A stretch of 64,000 nt of DNA from Scandinavium hiltneri (lineage in GTDB: Bacteria > Pseudomonadota > Gammaproteobacteria > Enterobacterales > Enterobacteriaceae), in contig NZ_JALIGE010000074.1 of NCBI RefSeq assembly GCF_024764835.1, forward strand, positions 62,001-126,000, given 5' to 3'. How positions within the stretch are numbered: position 1 is the stretch's first letter; each line of letters starts with the position of its first letter. Below, piece by piece: positions 8,071 to 17,197 of the stretch. Below the pieces are notes generated by a model. The model had not been told where the DNA came from, did no database searches, and saw only the letters and a list, made by a program, of their open reading frames with translations. Made by a program: the position numbers and the translations under genes.

Positions 8071-10218
8071 ATGGGCACCTTTTTGATTCTTTTCGCTGCT
8101 ATGCTGGCCTGCGCATTGCTTGCAGGGTGGTTCTATCGACAGCGCTCACAGCACCGGCGTATTCCCCGGCTGCATACATTTACCGGCGCGACTACGCGTA
8201 AGCTGTCCAGCGAAGAACGCAGTGCCGTCGAAAGTTATGTCGAAAGCCTGGGCCGAACGCTGGAAGTTCCTGCATCCGGAGCCACCGTGGCACCGTCCGT
8301 GCTGACGCTTAATGCCCAGAGCAACATCGTCTATATTGTCACTCAGTCGATCACCCGCTACGGCATCACCACGGAAGATCCGAACAAGTGGCGCTACTTC
8401 CTCGACTCCCTTGAAATCCATCTGCCGCCTTTTTGGGAGCAGTACATCAATGACGAGAACGAAGTTGAACTGATTCACACCGATTCCCTGCCGCTGGTCA
8501 TTTCACTCAACGGCCATACGCTGCGCGACCATAAGCAGGAAGCGCGAGGCTACGCGCTGGAGCAAGTGCCATCGACCCAGGCATCCATTCGCGGGGAAGA
8601 AAGCGAGCAGATTGAACTGCTGAATATTCGCCAGGAAAGCCACGAGGAATATGCCCTGAGTCGCCCGGACGGCCTGCGTGAAGCGCTGCTGATTGTCGGC
8701 TCATTCCTGCTGTTTTTCTGCGCCCTGATGGTGCCGGAAGTGTTTGTCCCGTGGGTCACCGGTGGTGCGATATTGCTGCTGGCGTTTGGCCTGTGGGGCC
8801 TGTTTGCTCCGCCGTCGAAAACCGCGCTGCGCGAAATTCACTGCCTGCGAGGCACCCCGAAACGCTGGGGTCTGTTCGGTGAAAACGACCAGGAGCACAT
8901 CAACAACATTTCGCTCGGTATTATCGACCTGATTTACCCGCGCCATTGGCAGCCGTTTATCACGCAGGATCTCGGCCAGCAAACCGATATCGACATTTAC
9001 CTCGATCGCCACGTCGTGCGTCAGGGCCGCTTTTTGTCGCTGCATAATGAAGTGAAGCACTTCCCGCTCCAGCACTGGCTTCGCAGCGCCATTATTGCCG
9101 GTGGTGCGCTGCTGATTGTGATGATGCTGTGGATGAGTGTTCCGCTCGGGATGCCGTTTAAATTTACGATATCGTGGTTGAAAGGCGCGCAAACTATTGA
9201 AGCCACCACCGTTAACCAGCTCGATCAGGCTGGCGTGCGTGTTGGCGATACGCTGCATATTTCCGGCACCGGCATGTGCAATATCCATTCGCAGGGCACG
9301 TGGACCGCGCAGGATAACTCGCCGTTTATGCCTTTTGACTGCTCGCAAATTATCTGGAATGACGCCCCGCCGCTGCCGCTGCCGGAATCCGATATCGTCA
9401 CCAAAGCCACGGCGCTGATGCAGGCGGTAAATCGCCAACTGCATCCTAGCCCGGATGACAGCTCTCGCGTCAGCCCGGCTCTGCGATCAGCCATTCAGAA
9501 ATCCGGGATGGTATTGTTAGATGACTTCGCCGATATCGTGCTGAAAACGCAAGATTTGTGCTCTGCCGAAGATGACTGTGCGCGCCTGAAGAATGCGCTG
9601 GTCAACCTCGGTAATACCCGCGACTGGGAAACGCTGACCAAACGGGCCAGCGCCGGAAAACTGGATGGCGTCAACGTACTGTTGCGCCCGGTCAGCGCGG
9701 AATCACTGGATAACCTGGTGACAACCTCAACCGCACCGTTTGTGATGCGTGAAACCTCACGCGCGGCGCAGGCCTTAAACAGCCCGGCGCCTGGCGGCTT
9801 CCTGATTGCCAGTGATGAAGGCAGCGATCTGGTATCGCAGCCGTGGCCGTCGGTCAGCCTGTACGACTACCCGGCACACGAACAGTGGACCGAATTCCAG
9901 CGCCTCGCCGGTATGCTGATGCATACGCCGTTCAACGCCGAAGGGATTGTCACCAATCTCTACACCGACGCCAATGGCACCAAACACATCAATCTGCACC
10001 GTATACCGGACAGCTCTGGCTTGTGGCGCTACGTCAGCATTACGCTGCTGATGCTGGCGATGCTGGCCTGCTTTGCCTGGAACGGGATTCAGGCCATTCG
10101 CCGCTACCATCGTCACGGCATGCGCATGGCGGAAATTCATAAATACTACGAAAGCAGCCTTAACCCCATGCTGCTGACCTCGCCTGACCTGCTGCATCAG
10201 GATCCCACAGACAGCTAA
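8071..10218 (+). CDS. igaA: Rcs phosphorelay inhibitor IgaA (YrfF)
   Basis: A 715-residue inner-membrane protein, compared with 711 in E. coli, that restrains the RcsCDB envelope-stress phosphorelay by contacting RcsD. Loss is lethal in E. coli and Salmonella unless Rcs is off. It has an N-terminal helix (about 2-22), a pair of helices at about 210-250, one near 340-360 and a C-terminal helix near 650-672. These enclose cytoplasmic domains and a large periplasmic domain with paired cysteines (FDCSQ, DLCSAEDDC). The conserved block STQASIRGEESEQIELLNI is intact. It is followed by yrfG, hslR and hslO on the same strand. Confidence 0.95.
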   Translation: MGTFLILFAAMLACALLAGWFYRQRSQHRRIPRLHTFTGATTRKLSSEERSAVESYVESLGRTLEVPASGATVAPSVLTLNAQSNIVYIVTQSITRYGITTEDPNKWRYFLDSLEIHLPPFWEQYINDENEVELIHTDSLPLVISLNGHTLRDHKQEARGYALEQVPSTQASIRGEESEQIELLNIRQESHEEYALSRPDGLREALLIVGSFLLFFCALMVPEVFVPWVTGGAILLLAFGLWGLFAPPSKTALREIHCLRGTPKRWGLFGENDQEHINNISLGIIDLIYPRHWQPFITQDLGQQTDIDIYLDRHVVRQGRFLSLHNEVKHFPLQHWLRSAIIAGGALLIVMMLWMSVPLGMPFKFTISWLKGAQTIEATTVNQLDQAGVRVGDTLHISGTGMCNIHSQGTWTAQDNSPFMPFDCSQIIWNDAPPLPLPESDIVTKATALMQAVNRQLHPSPDDSSRVSPALRSAIQKSGMVLLDDFADIVLKTQDLCSAEDDCARLKNALVNLGNTRDWETLTKRASAGKLDGVNVLLRPVSAESLDNLVTTSTAPFVMRETSRAAQALNSPAPGGFLIASDEGSDLVSQPWPSVSLYDYPAHEQWTEFQRLAGMLMHTPFNAEGIVTNLYTDANGTKHINLHRIPDSSGLWRYVSITLLMLAMLACFAWNGIQAIRRYHRHGMRMAEIHKYYESSLNPMLLTSPDLLHQDPTDS

Positions 10219-10287
10219 ACCGCCCTGCTCCCGCTTGCGCGACCGGTGTGATAACCTGTCGCGCATTCTTCCGGCTGGAGACGCAAC

Positions 10288-10956
10288 ATGCATTTTGACA
10301 TCGACTGGAACGAGGTCGACACCGTTCTGCTGGATATGGACGGTACGCTTCTCGATCTCGCATTCGACAATTATTTCTGGCAGCAGCTGGTCCCGGAAAC
10401 TTACGGCGCGCAAAACGGTATCAGCCCGCAGGAAGCGCGGGAACGTATCAGCCAGGAATATCACGCCGTGCAGCATACGCTAAACTGGTACTGTCTGGAT
10501 TACTGGAGCGAGCGCCTGGGGCTGGATATCTGCGCCATGACGACCGCGCAAGGTCCGTATGCCGTGCTGCGTGATGACACCGTGCCGTTCCTGGATGCTC
10601 TGCAAGCCAGCGGCAAGCGCCGCATATTACTGACCAACGCGCATCCGCATAACCTGGCGGTGAAGCTGGAACATACCGGTCTGGCGTCACACCTTGATTT
10701 ATTACTTTCCACCCACACATTTGGTTATCCGAAAGAAGATCAGCGTTTGTGGCAGGCTGTTGCCGAAGAAACCACACTGGATGCGCATAAGACGCTGTTC
10801 ATTGACGACAGTGAACCCATCCTCGATGCCGCTGCGTTATTCGGTATTCGCTACTGCCTGGGCGTCACTAATCCCGACTCCGGCATTGCGGAAAAACAGT
10901 ATCAGCGCCACCCGGCATTGAATGATTATCGTCGCCTGATCCCTGGGATCCGGTGA
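10288..10956 (+). CDS. yrfG: GMP/IMP nucleotidase YrfG (HAD family)
   Basis: A 222-residue haloacid-dehalogenase-like phosphatase, the same length as E. coli YrfG. Motif I is DMDGTLLD with the nucleophile Asp16 and general acid Asp18. Motif II is the LLTNAH segment, and motif III/IV lies in the PKEDQRLW and FIDDSEPIL segments. E. coli YrfG dephosphorylates purine nucleotides such as GMP and IMP. It ends 10 bases before hslR, suggesting one transcription unit. Confidence 0.93.
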   Translation: MHFDIDWNEVDTVLLDMDGTLLDLAFDNYFWQQLVPETYGAQNGISPQEARERISQEYHAVQHTLNWYCLDYWSERLGLDICAMTTAQGPYAVLRDDTVPFLDALQASGKRRILLTNAHPHNLAVKLEHTGLASHLDLLLSTHTFGYPKEDQRLWQAVAEETTLDAHKTLFIDDSEPILDAAALFGIRYCLGVTNPDSGIAEKQYQRHPALNDYRRLIPGIR

Positions 10957-10966
10957 AGGAGAAGCC

Positions 10967-11371
10967 ATGAAAGAGAAACTCACCGAAGCCGCCGTACGGC
11001 TGGATAAGTGGCTCTGGGCGGCCCGCTTCTACAAAACTCGCGCGGTTGCACGCGAAATGGTAGAAGGCGGTAAAGTGCATTACAACGGACAGCGCAGCAA
11101 ACCCAGCAAAGTGGTGGAGATGAACGCCATGCTGACGCTGCGTCAGGGCAACGACGAACGGACGGTGATGATTAAAGGCATTACCGAGCAGCGACGCCCG
11201 GCCACCGAAGCCACGCTGCTGTACGAAGAAACTGCCGAAAGTATCGAAAAACGGGAAAAAATGGCCGTGGCCCGCAAGCTCAACGCGTTGACCATGCCGC
11301 ACCCGGACCGTCGCCCTGACAAAAAAGAGCGCCGCGACCTGATGAGATTTAAACATGGGAACAGTGAGTAG
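10967..11371 (+). CDS. hslR: Ribosome-associated heat shock protein Hsp15
   Basis: A 134-residue basic protein with an N-terminal S4 RNA-binding domain (VRLDKWLWAARFYKTRAVA, about residues 9-70) and a charged C-terminal tail. Hsp15 binds free 50S subunits carrying a stalled peptidyl-tRNA and helps recycle them after heat stress. A good ribosome-binding site (GAAGGAG) precedes the ATG. It sits between yrfG and hslO, the standard heat-shock gene pair. Confidence 0.95.
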   Translation: MKEKLTEAAVRLDKWLWAARFYKTRAVAREMVEGGKVHYNGQRSKPSKVVEMNAMLTLRQGNDERTVMIKGITEQRRPATEATLLYEETAESIEKREKMAVARKLNALTMPHPDRRPDKKERRDLMRFKHGNSE

Positions 11372-11391
11372 CCGTTCCCTTAAGAGAGAAA

Positions 11392-12273
11392 ATGATGATT
11401 CAACACGATCAATTACATCGCTATCTGTTTGAAAACGTGGCCGTACGCGGCGAACTGGTCACCGTCTCCGAAACGCTGGAGCAGGTTCTCGCGAATCACA
11501 GTTATCCGCAGCCGGTAAAAAACGTGCTGGCCGAGCTGCTGGTGGCAACCAGTCTGCTGACCGCAACGCTGAAGTTTGCCGGTGATATCACCGTGCAGCT
11601 GCAGGGTGATGGCCCCATGTCGCTGGCAGTGATTAACGGCAACAACAATCAACAGCTGCGCGGTGTGGCGCGAGTACAGGGCGATATCCCGGAAAACGCG
11701 GATCTGAAAACGCTGGTCGGTAATGGTTATCTGGTTATCACCATTGCGCCGGAAGAAGGTGAGCGCTATCAGGGCGTGGTGGGCCTGGAAGGCGATACGC
11801 TGGCGGCGTGTCTGGAAGACTATTTCCTGCGCTCCGAGCAGCTGCCGACGCGTCTTATCATCCGTACCGGTGAGCACGACGGCAAAATGGCGGCAGGTGG
11901 TATTTTGCTGCAGGTGATGCCAGCGCAAAACGCACAGACCACTGATTTCGAGCACCTGGCGACGCTGACCGACACTATCAAAGCGGAAGAGCTGTTTGGC
12001 CTGCCGGCGAACGACGTGCTGTGGCGTCTGTATCACGAAGAAGAAGTGACGGTTTACGATCCGCAAACGGTCGAATTCAAGTGCACCTGTTCCCGTGAGC
12101 GCTGTGCCGATGCGCTGAGAACGCTGCCAGATGAAGAAGTTGACAGCATTCTGGCCGATGACGGTGAAATCGATATGAACTGCGATTACTGCGGCAGCCA
12201 TTACGTGTTTAACGCGATGGATATTGCCGAGATCCGCAACAACGCCTCCCCGGCGGATCCCCAGGTTCATTGA
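11392..12273 (+). CDS. hslO: Redox-regulated chaperone Hsp33
   Basis: A 293-residue holdase chaperone activated by oxidative unfolding. The zinc-binding redox switch is complete: CxC at Cys231/Cys233 and CxxC at Cys264/Cys267. The N-terminal substrate-binding core (NVLAELLVATSLLTATLKF, LQGDGPM) is well conserved. Two adjacent ATG codons begin the frame (11392 and 11395); the second gives 292 residues like E. coli. It is 20 bases downstream of hslR. Confidence 0.96.
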   Translation: MMIQHDQLHRYLFENVAVRGELVTVSETLEQVLANHSYPQPVKNVLAELLVATSLLTATLKFAGDITVQLQGDGPMSLAVINGNNNQQLRGVARVQGDIPENADLKTLVGNGYLVITIAPEEGERYQGVVGLEGDTLAACLEDYFLRSEQLPTRLIIRTGEHDGKMAAGGILLQVMPAQNAQTTDFEHLATLTDTIKAEELFGLPANDVLWRLYHEEEVTVYDPQTVEFKCTCSRERCADALRTLPDEEVDSILADDGEIDMNCDYCGSHYVFNAMDIAEIRNNASPADPQVH

Positions 12274-12632
12274 TTTAGTCATCGCTTGTCCCCTCACTCC
12301 GGTCCTCGCTCCTATGGGCAAAGGGTTTGGGTGAGGAACTTGCGAGAAGTGAATCGATTTTTTCTGTAACTCTTCCGTAACTTATTTTCAGGAATGCGAT
12401 TACATTCACATTCCATCAGTTCATAAAACCATTTGTTGACGGTTTAGGAACATTTCCCCCCACTAAAAAACGTTTCCTGCCATAATCTGTGTCGCCTCGT
12501 GACAGGAGTCACCGTGTTTTCCGTTAGTTTGACGAGAGTCCGGATACGCAAATCTATGAGCCTGGTCGCGGTCAATAACCCTCAAACAACCCTAAAATCA
12601 TTGGCAGTACATATTGGCTAAGGAGCAGTGAC
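12274..12632 (+). promoter_or_regulatory. pckA upstream region with two CRP-like sites
   Basis: This 359-base gap separates hslO from pckA. Two palindromes fit the CRP consensus: TGCGA-N6-TCACA at 12395-12410 and CGTGA-N6-TCACC at 12498-12513. E. coli pckA is known to be activated by cAMP-CRP. The start-proximal part contains a good ribosome-binding site (AAGGAG near 12620). No gene is visible. Just after the hslO stop there is no convincing terminator. Confidence 0.65.
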
Positions 12633-14252
12633 ATGCGTGTTAAAGGTATAACCCCGCAGGATCTCAAGGCTTATGGAATCAACGACGCCCAGGACATCGT
12701 CTACAACCCCGATTACGACACGTTATTTGAGGAAGAGCTCAACCCCACTCTGGAAGGCTATGAGCGCGGTATTCTGACAAATCTCGGTGCGATTGCTGTC
12801 GATACCGGTATTTTTACCGGCCGGTCGCCGAAAGATAAATACATTGTCCGTGATGACACCACCCGCGATACCGTGTGGTGGGCTGATAAAGGCAAAGGCA
12901 AGAACGACAACAAACCGCTCTCCCCGGAAACCTGGCAGCAACTCAAAGGACTCGTCACCCAACAACTTTCTGGTAAGCGTCTGTTTATCATCGATGCTTA
13001 CTGTGGCGCTAACGCCGACACTCGCCTGTGCGTACGCTTTATTACCGAAGTAGCCTGGCAGGCGCACTTCGTGAAAAACATGTTTATCCGCCCAACGGAC
13101 GACGAGCTGGCAACCTTTAAGCCTGACTTCGTGGTGATGAACGGCGCGAAATGCACCAATCCGAACTGGAAACAGCAGGGTCTGAACTCCGAAAACTTCG
13201 TGGCCTTCAACCTGACCGAACGCGTGCAGCTGATTGGCGGCACCTGGTACGGCGGCGAAATGAAGAAAGGGATGTTCTCTATCATGAACTACCTGCTGCC
13301 GCTGAAGGGCATAGCTTCGATGCACTGTTCAGCGAACGTCGGCGAAAAAGGCGATGTGGCAGTATTCTTTGGCCTGTCCGGCACAGGAAAAACCACTCTC
13401 TCCACCGATCCGAAACGCCGCCTGATTGGCGATGATGAGCACGGCTGGGACGACGATGGTGTGTTTAACTTTGAAGGCGGCTGCTACGCGAAAACCATTC
13501 GCCTGTCAGAAGAAGCCGAGCCGGATATCTATCACGCCATTCGCCGCGACGCGCTGCTGGAAAACGTCAGCGTGCTGGCCGACGGCACCATCGATTTCAA
13601 CGATGCGTCGAAAACCGAAAACACCCGCGTCTCCTACCCGATTTACCACATCGACAATATCGTGAAACCGGTGTCGAAAGCGGGCCATGCAACCAAAGTT
13701 ATCTTCCTGACCGCCGACGCCTTCGGCGTGCTGCCGCCAGTTTCTCGACTGACGGCTAACCAGACGCAGTACCACTTCCTGTCTGGTTTTACCGCCAAAC
13801 TGGCGGGTACCGAGCGTGGCGTAACCGAACCAACGCCAACTTTCTCCTCCTGCTTTGGTGCAGCATTCCTGTCGCTGCACCCGACGCAGTACGCAGAAGT
13901 GCTGGTGAAACGTATGCAGGCTTCCGGCGCGCAGGCGTATCTGGTCAATACCGGCTGGAACGGCACTGGCAAACGTATCTCGATTAAAGATACGCGCGCC
14001 ATTATCGACGCCATTCTCGACGGTACGCTGGATAACACTGAAACCTTCACGCTGCCGATGTTCAATTTGCAGATCCCAACTGAACTGCCAGGTGTGGATA
14101 CGCACATTCTGGACCCGCGTAATACCTACGCATCACCGGAGCAGTGGCAGGAAAAAGCCAAAGCGCTGGCGAATCTGTTCGTGGAAAACTTTGAGAAGTA
14201 CACCGACACCCCTGCGGGTGCGGCGCTGGTTGAGGCAGGTCCGAAGCTGTAA
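12633..14252 (+). CDS. pckA: Phosphoenolpyruvate carboxykinase (ATP)
   Basis: A 539-residue cytoplasmic enzyme, compared with 540 in E. coli, that converts oxaloacetate and ATP to phosphoenolpyruvate, CO2 and ADP as the first step of gluconeogenesis. The P-loop GLSGTGKTT is at residues 247-255, followed by the metal-binding segment IGDDEHGWDDDGVFNFEGG. The FTGRSPKDKY substrate-binding block is near residue 60. It is preceded by likely CRP sites and followed by a strong bidirectional terminator shared with envZ. Confidence 0.98.
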   Translation: MRVKGITPQDLKAYGINDAQDIVYNPDYDTLFEEELNPTLEGYERGILTNLGAIAVDTGIFTGRSPKDKYIVRDDTTRDTVWWADKGKGKNDNKPLSPETWQQLKGLVTQQLSGKRLFIIDAYCGANADTRLCVRFITEVAWQAHFVKNMFIRPTDDELATFKPDFVVMNGAKCTNPNWKQQGLNSENFVAFNLTERVQLIGGTWYGGEMKKGMFSIMNYLLPLKGIASMHCSANVGEKGDVAVFFGLSGTGKTTLSTDPKRRLIGDDEHGWDDDGVFNFEGGCYAKTIRLSEEAEPDIYHAIRRDALLENVSVLADGTIDFNDASKTENTRVSYPIYHIDNIVKPVSKAGHATKVIFLTADAFGVLPPVSRLTANQTQYHFLSGFTAKLAGTERGVTEPTPTFSSCFGAAFLSLHPTQYAEVLVKRMQASGAQAYLVNTGWNGTGKRISIKDTRAIIDAILDGTLDNTETFTLPMFNLQIPTELPGVDTHILDPRNTYASPEQWQEKAKALANLFVENFEKYTDTPAGAALVEAGPKL

Positions 14253-14292
14253 CAGACTGCTGGGTGGCGCTACGCCGCCCTTCATCCAAAGT

Positions 14293-14329
14293 AAAAGGCC
14301 CGACACATCATCGTGTCGGGCCTTTTTTT
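14293..14329. terminator. Bidirectional terminator between pckA and envZ
   Basis: A long GC-rich stem (AAAAGGCCCGACAC / GTGTCGGGCCTTTT) with a short loop is flanked by A and T runs. The geometry serves both converging genes, and the T run reaches the envZ stop codon at 14328. The bases just before it (14256-14284) contain a REP-like fragment, GGGTGGCGCTACGCC. Confidence 0.93.
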
Positions 14330-15677
14330 AGCTTTCTTTGGTACTGGACGTTCGCACGACCGGCACTGGCAGCCACGCCCGAATCAACAATCCGCCCTTC
14401 TCGCTGGTATCAATCTCCAGCAAGCCGTTATGGTTGTCGATGATACGCTGCACGATGGCCAGACCCAGCCCGGTGCCGCTGGTGCTGCGCGCACTGTCGC
14501 CACGCACGAACGGCTGGAACAGGTGTTTACGTTGTTCAGGTTTGATACCCGGGCCATTATCTTCCACCTGGAACCAGACACGGTTTGGCTCGCTGCCACT
14601 GCTGACTTTGATCCAACCATTTCCATAGCGAGCGGCATTCACCACCATATTGGCCAGCGCGCGCTTGATCGACAGCGGGTGCATCCGCACCGGGATTTCT
14701 CCGGCCTGCATGTCCGTTTCAATCTCACGCTCGTAGCCGCTTTCTGCCGCCACGACTTCGCCGAGCACCGAATTCAGGTCGCCGAGCTCCATCGGCATTT
14801 CCTGGCCTGTACGCAGGTAGTCGATGAACTGCTCGATGATGGCGTTACACTCTTCGATATCCTTGTTGATGGATTCGGCAAGGTAACCGTCTTCTTCGCC
14901 CATCATCTCCGTCGCCAGACGGATACGCGTCAACGGCGTACGTAAATCGTGACTCACACCCGCCATCAGCAGCGTACGGTCGTCAGCGAGCTGCTTAACG
15001 CCTGCCGCCATATGGTTAAAGGCTCGGGTCACGGATCGCACTTCCGACGCGCCATACTCGCGCAGAGGAGGCGGAATGATCCCTTTACCAACCTGCAAAG
15101 CCGCGTGTTCAAGATCGACCAAGGGTCGGTTCTGAATACGAATAAACAGCCATGCACCGCCTATCGCCAGCAACATTATGGCCAGGGTATAGCGGAACAG
15201 CGGCGAGAAGTCGCCCTGATGGATTTCAGTCAGCGGCACGCGCACCCAAATGTTGGGCGACAGCCAAGTTTTCAGCCACACAACCGGCGAGCTTTTGTTG
15301 ACCTCAACACGAACTTCTGTCGGGCCACCCAGCTGCTGAGCCATCTGCTGACTTAAGAATTCATAGTGCTGCGCCCAGCGTAGTCCGGCATCTTCCGCCG
15401 CTTCATCGGAATAGAGCGAAATGCCAAGCTCGCGGTAAATCTCACGTCGAAATGCCGGAGGCACCACCAGTTGGGTGCCATCCTCAAGCTGCAGTTTATC
15501 GGTCATTAGCATACGGACTTCGTAGGCCAGTACTTTATTGAACTGCTGAAGGCTCGGCAAAATCGCGAAGTTCAGGACCACAAGATAGGTCGTCACCAGG
15601 CTGACGAACAGCAAGGTGACGATGAGAAGCAACGTGCGGGCAAATGAACTTCGTGGTGAGAAGCGCATTCGCCTCAT
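14328..15677 (-). CDS. envZ: Osmosensor histidine kinase EnvZ
   Basis: A 449-residue inner-membrane sensor kinase that phosphorylates and dephosphorylates OmpR according to osmolarity, setting the OmpF/OmpC porin ratio. Two transmembrane helices (about 16-46 and 160-179) flank the periplasmic domain. The HAMP linker is followed by the H-box GVSHDLRTPLTR with His243, then N, G1 and G2 boxes (NMVVNAARYG, DNGPGI, GTGLGL). Its ATG overlaps the ompR stop in an ATGA, so the two are translationally coupled. Only the last residues differ clearly from E. coli. Confidence 0.97.
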   Translation of the reverse strand: MRRMRFSPRSSFARTLLLIVTLLFVSLVTTYLVVLNFAILPSLQQFNKVLAYEVRMLMTDKLQLEDGTQLVVPPAFRREIYRELGISLYSDEAAEDAGLRWAQHYEFLSQQMAQQLGGPTEVRVEVNKSSPVVWLKTWLSPNIWVRVPLTEIHQGDFSPLFRYTLAIMLLAIGGAWLFIRIQNRPLVDLEHAALQVGKGIIPPPLREYGASEVRSVTRAFNHMAAGVKQLADDRTLLMAGVSHDLRTPLTRIRLATEMMGEEDGYLAESINKDIEECNAIIEQFIDYLRTGQEMPMELGDLNSVLGEVVAAESGYEREIETDMQAGEIPVRMHPLSIKRALANMVVNAARYGNGWIKVSSGSEPNRVWFQVEDNGPGIKPEQRKHLFQPFVRGDSARSTSGTGLGLAIVQRIIDNHNGLLEIDTSEKGGLLIRAWLPVPVVRTSSTKES

Positions 15678-16393
15678 GCTTTAGAACCGTCCGGCACAAA
15701 CACGTAACCCAGGCCCCACACGGTCTGAATGTAGCGCGGGTGCGCCGGATCTTCTTCCACCATGCGGCGCAGACGGGAAATCTGCACGTCGATGGAACGC
15801 TCCATCGCGGAATATTCACGGCCACGCGCCAGGTTCATCAGCTTGTCACGGGACAACGGCTCACGCGGATGGCTCACCAGCGCTTTGAGTACCGCAAATT
15901 CACCGCTGGTCAGTGGCATAGGTTCGTCTTCGCGGAACATTTCGCGCGTACCGAGGTTCAGCTTGAACTTACCGAATGCGATAACGGCTTCTTCCTGCGA
16001 CGGTGCACCTGGCAGTTCGTTCGCCTGACGACGCAGCACGGCACGGATACGGGCCAGCAGCTCACGCGGGTTGAACGGTTTTGGAATGTAGTCGTCGGCA
16101 CCAATTTCCAGACCCACGATTCGGTCAACCTCTTCGCCTTTCGCCGTCACCATGATGATTGGCATCGGGTTACTTTGGCTGCGCAGGCGACGACAAATGG
16201 AGAGACCATCTTCGCCAGGCAGCATTAAATCCAGCACCATCAGGTGGAAGGATTCACGGGTCAGCAGGCGATCCATCTGTTCGGCGTTGGCGACGCTTCG
16301 AACCTGGAAGCCTTGCTCGGTCAGATAACGCTCAAGAAGCGCACGCAGGCGCATGTCGTCATCCACAACAAGAATCTTATAATTCTCTTGCAT
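15674..16393 (-). CDS. ompR: Osmolarity response regulator OmpR
   Basis: A 239-residue response regulator, apparently identical to E. coli OmpR over the parts I can compare from memory. The receiver domain has the acidic pocket DDD at 11-13, phospho-acceptor Asp55 and Lys105. The C-terminal winged-helix DNA-binding domain (about 135-239) contains SRDKLMNLARGREYS. It controls porin and other envelope genes. The promoter lies in the 227-base divergent gap with greB (16394-16620), which is AT-rich and has no gene. Confidence 0.98.
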   Translation of the reverse strand: MQENYKILVVDDDMRLRALLERYLTEQGFQVRSVANAEQMDRLLTRESFHLMVLDLMLPGEDGLSICRRLRSQSNPMPIIMVTAKGEEVDRIVGLEIGADDYIPKPFNPRELLARIRAVLRRQANELPGAPSQEEAVIAFGKFKLNLGTREMFREDEPMPLTSGEFAVLKALVSHPREPLSRDKLMNLARGREYSAMERSIDVQISRLRRMVEEDPAHPRYIQTVWGLGYVFVPDGSKA

Positions 16394-16620
16394 TGTTTTT
16401 ACTCCCAGAAGGTTCGTAACAATTATGAGTACGTATTCTCAAAAAAGCGTACGCCAGGCTCCAGCTAAATCTGGTATAAATTCTAGCCGAAATTGTTACA
16501 AAGCATATTTTACAGCAGCTTATCTGTACAATTCATCACAGAAAACTATTTTTTAACCAATTGACGTAATCTATGAGGCAAAATGTGCGCAAGCACAAGT
16601 AGTCACAAGGTAGCACCACA

Positions 16621-17094
16621 ATGAAAACGCCGCTAATTACCCGTGAAGGGTATGAGAAGTTGAAGAAAGAGCTGGATTATCTTTGGCGCGAAGACCGCCC
16701 AGAGGTGACGAAAAAAGTCACCTGGGCCGCAAGCCTTGGAGATCGCAGCGAAAACGCCGATTATCAGTACAACAAAAAGCGTCTGCGTGAAATTGATCGC
16801 CGGGTTCGCTATCTGACCAAATGTCTGGAAAATTTAAAAATCGTCGATTACTCCCCGCAGCAGGAAGGCAAAGTCTTCTTCGGCGCGTGGGTGGAAATCG
16901 AAAATGACAATGGCGACACCAAACGCTTTCGTATTGTCGGTTATGACGAAATTTTCGGGCGTAAAGATTACATCTCCATCGATTCACCGATGGCCCGCGC
17001 GCTGCTGAAAAAAGAGGTCGGCGACCTCGCCATTGTGCAGACTCCGGCGGGTGATGCCAGTTGGTATGTCAATGAGATCGAGTATGTGAAATAA
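16621..17094 (+). CDS. greB: Transcription elongation factor GreB
   Basis: A 157-residue protein, compared with 158 in E. coli. The N-terminal coiled-coil finger (about 1-78) has the catalytic acidic tip D-x-x-E in LGDRSENADY, followed by the C-terminal FKBP-like domain that binds RNA polymerase. GreB stimulates cleavage of backtracked transcripts in the secondary channel. It diverges from ompR and precedes tex, as in other enterobacteria. Confidence 0.96.
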   Translation: MKTPLITREGYEKLKKELDYLWREDRPEVTKKVTWAASLGDRSENADYQYNKKRLREIDRRVRYLTKCLENLKIVDYSPQQEGKVFFGAWVEIENDNGDTKRFRIVGYDEIFGRKDYISIDSPMARALLKKEVGDLAIVQTPAGDASWYVNEIEYVK

Positions 17095-17197
17095 CGCACC
17101 TGGAACACTCTGATTACGGATAGGTCCGGCTGGTATTTTGGCTGGCCAATCCGTATAACTATCCCCTGTTTTTCGATCCTACAGATGAAATAAAGCC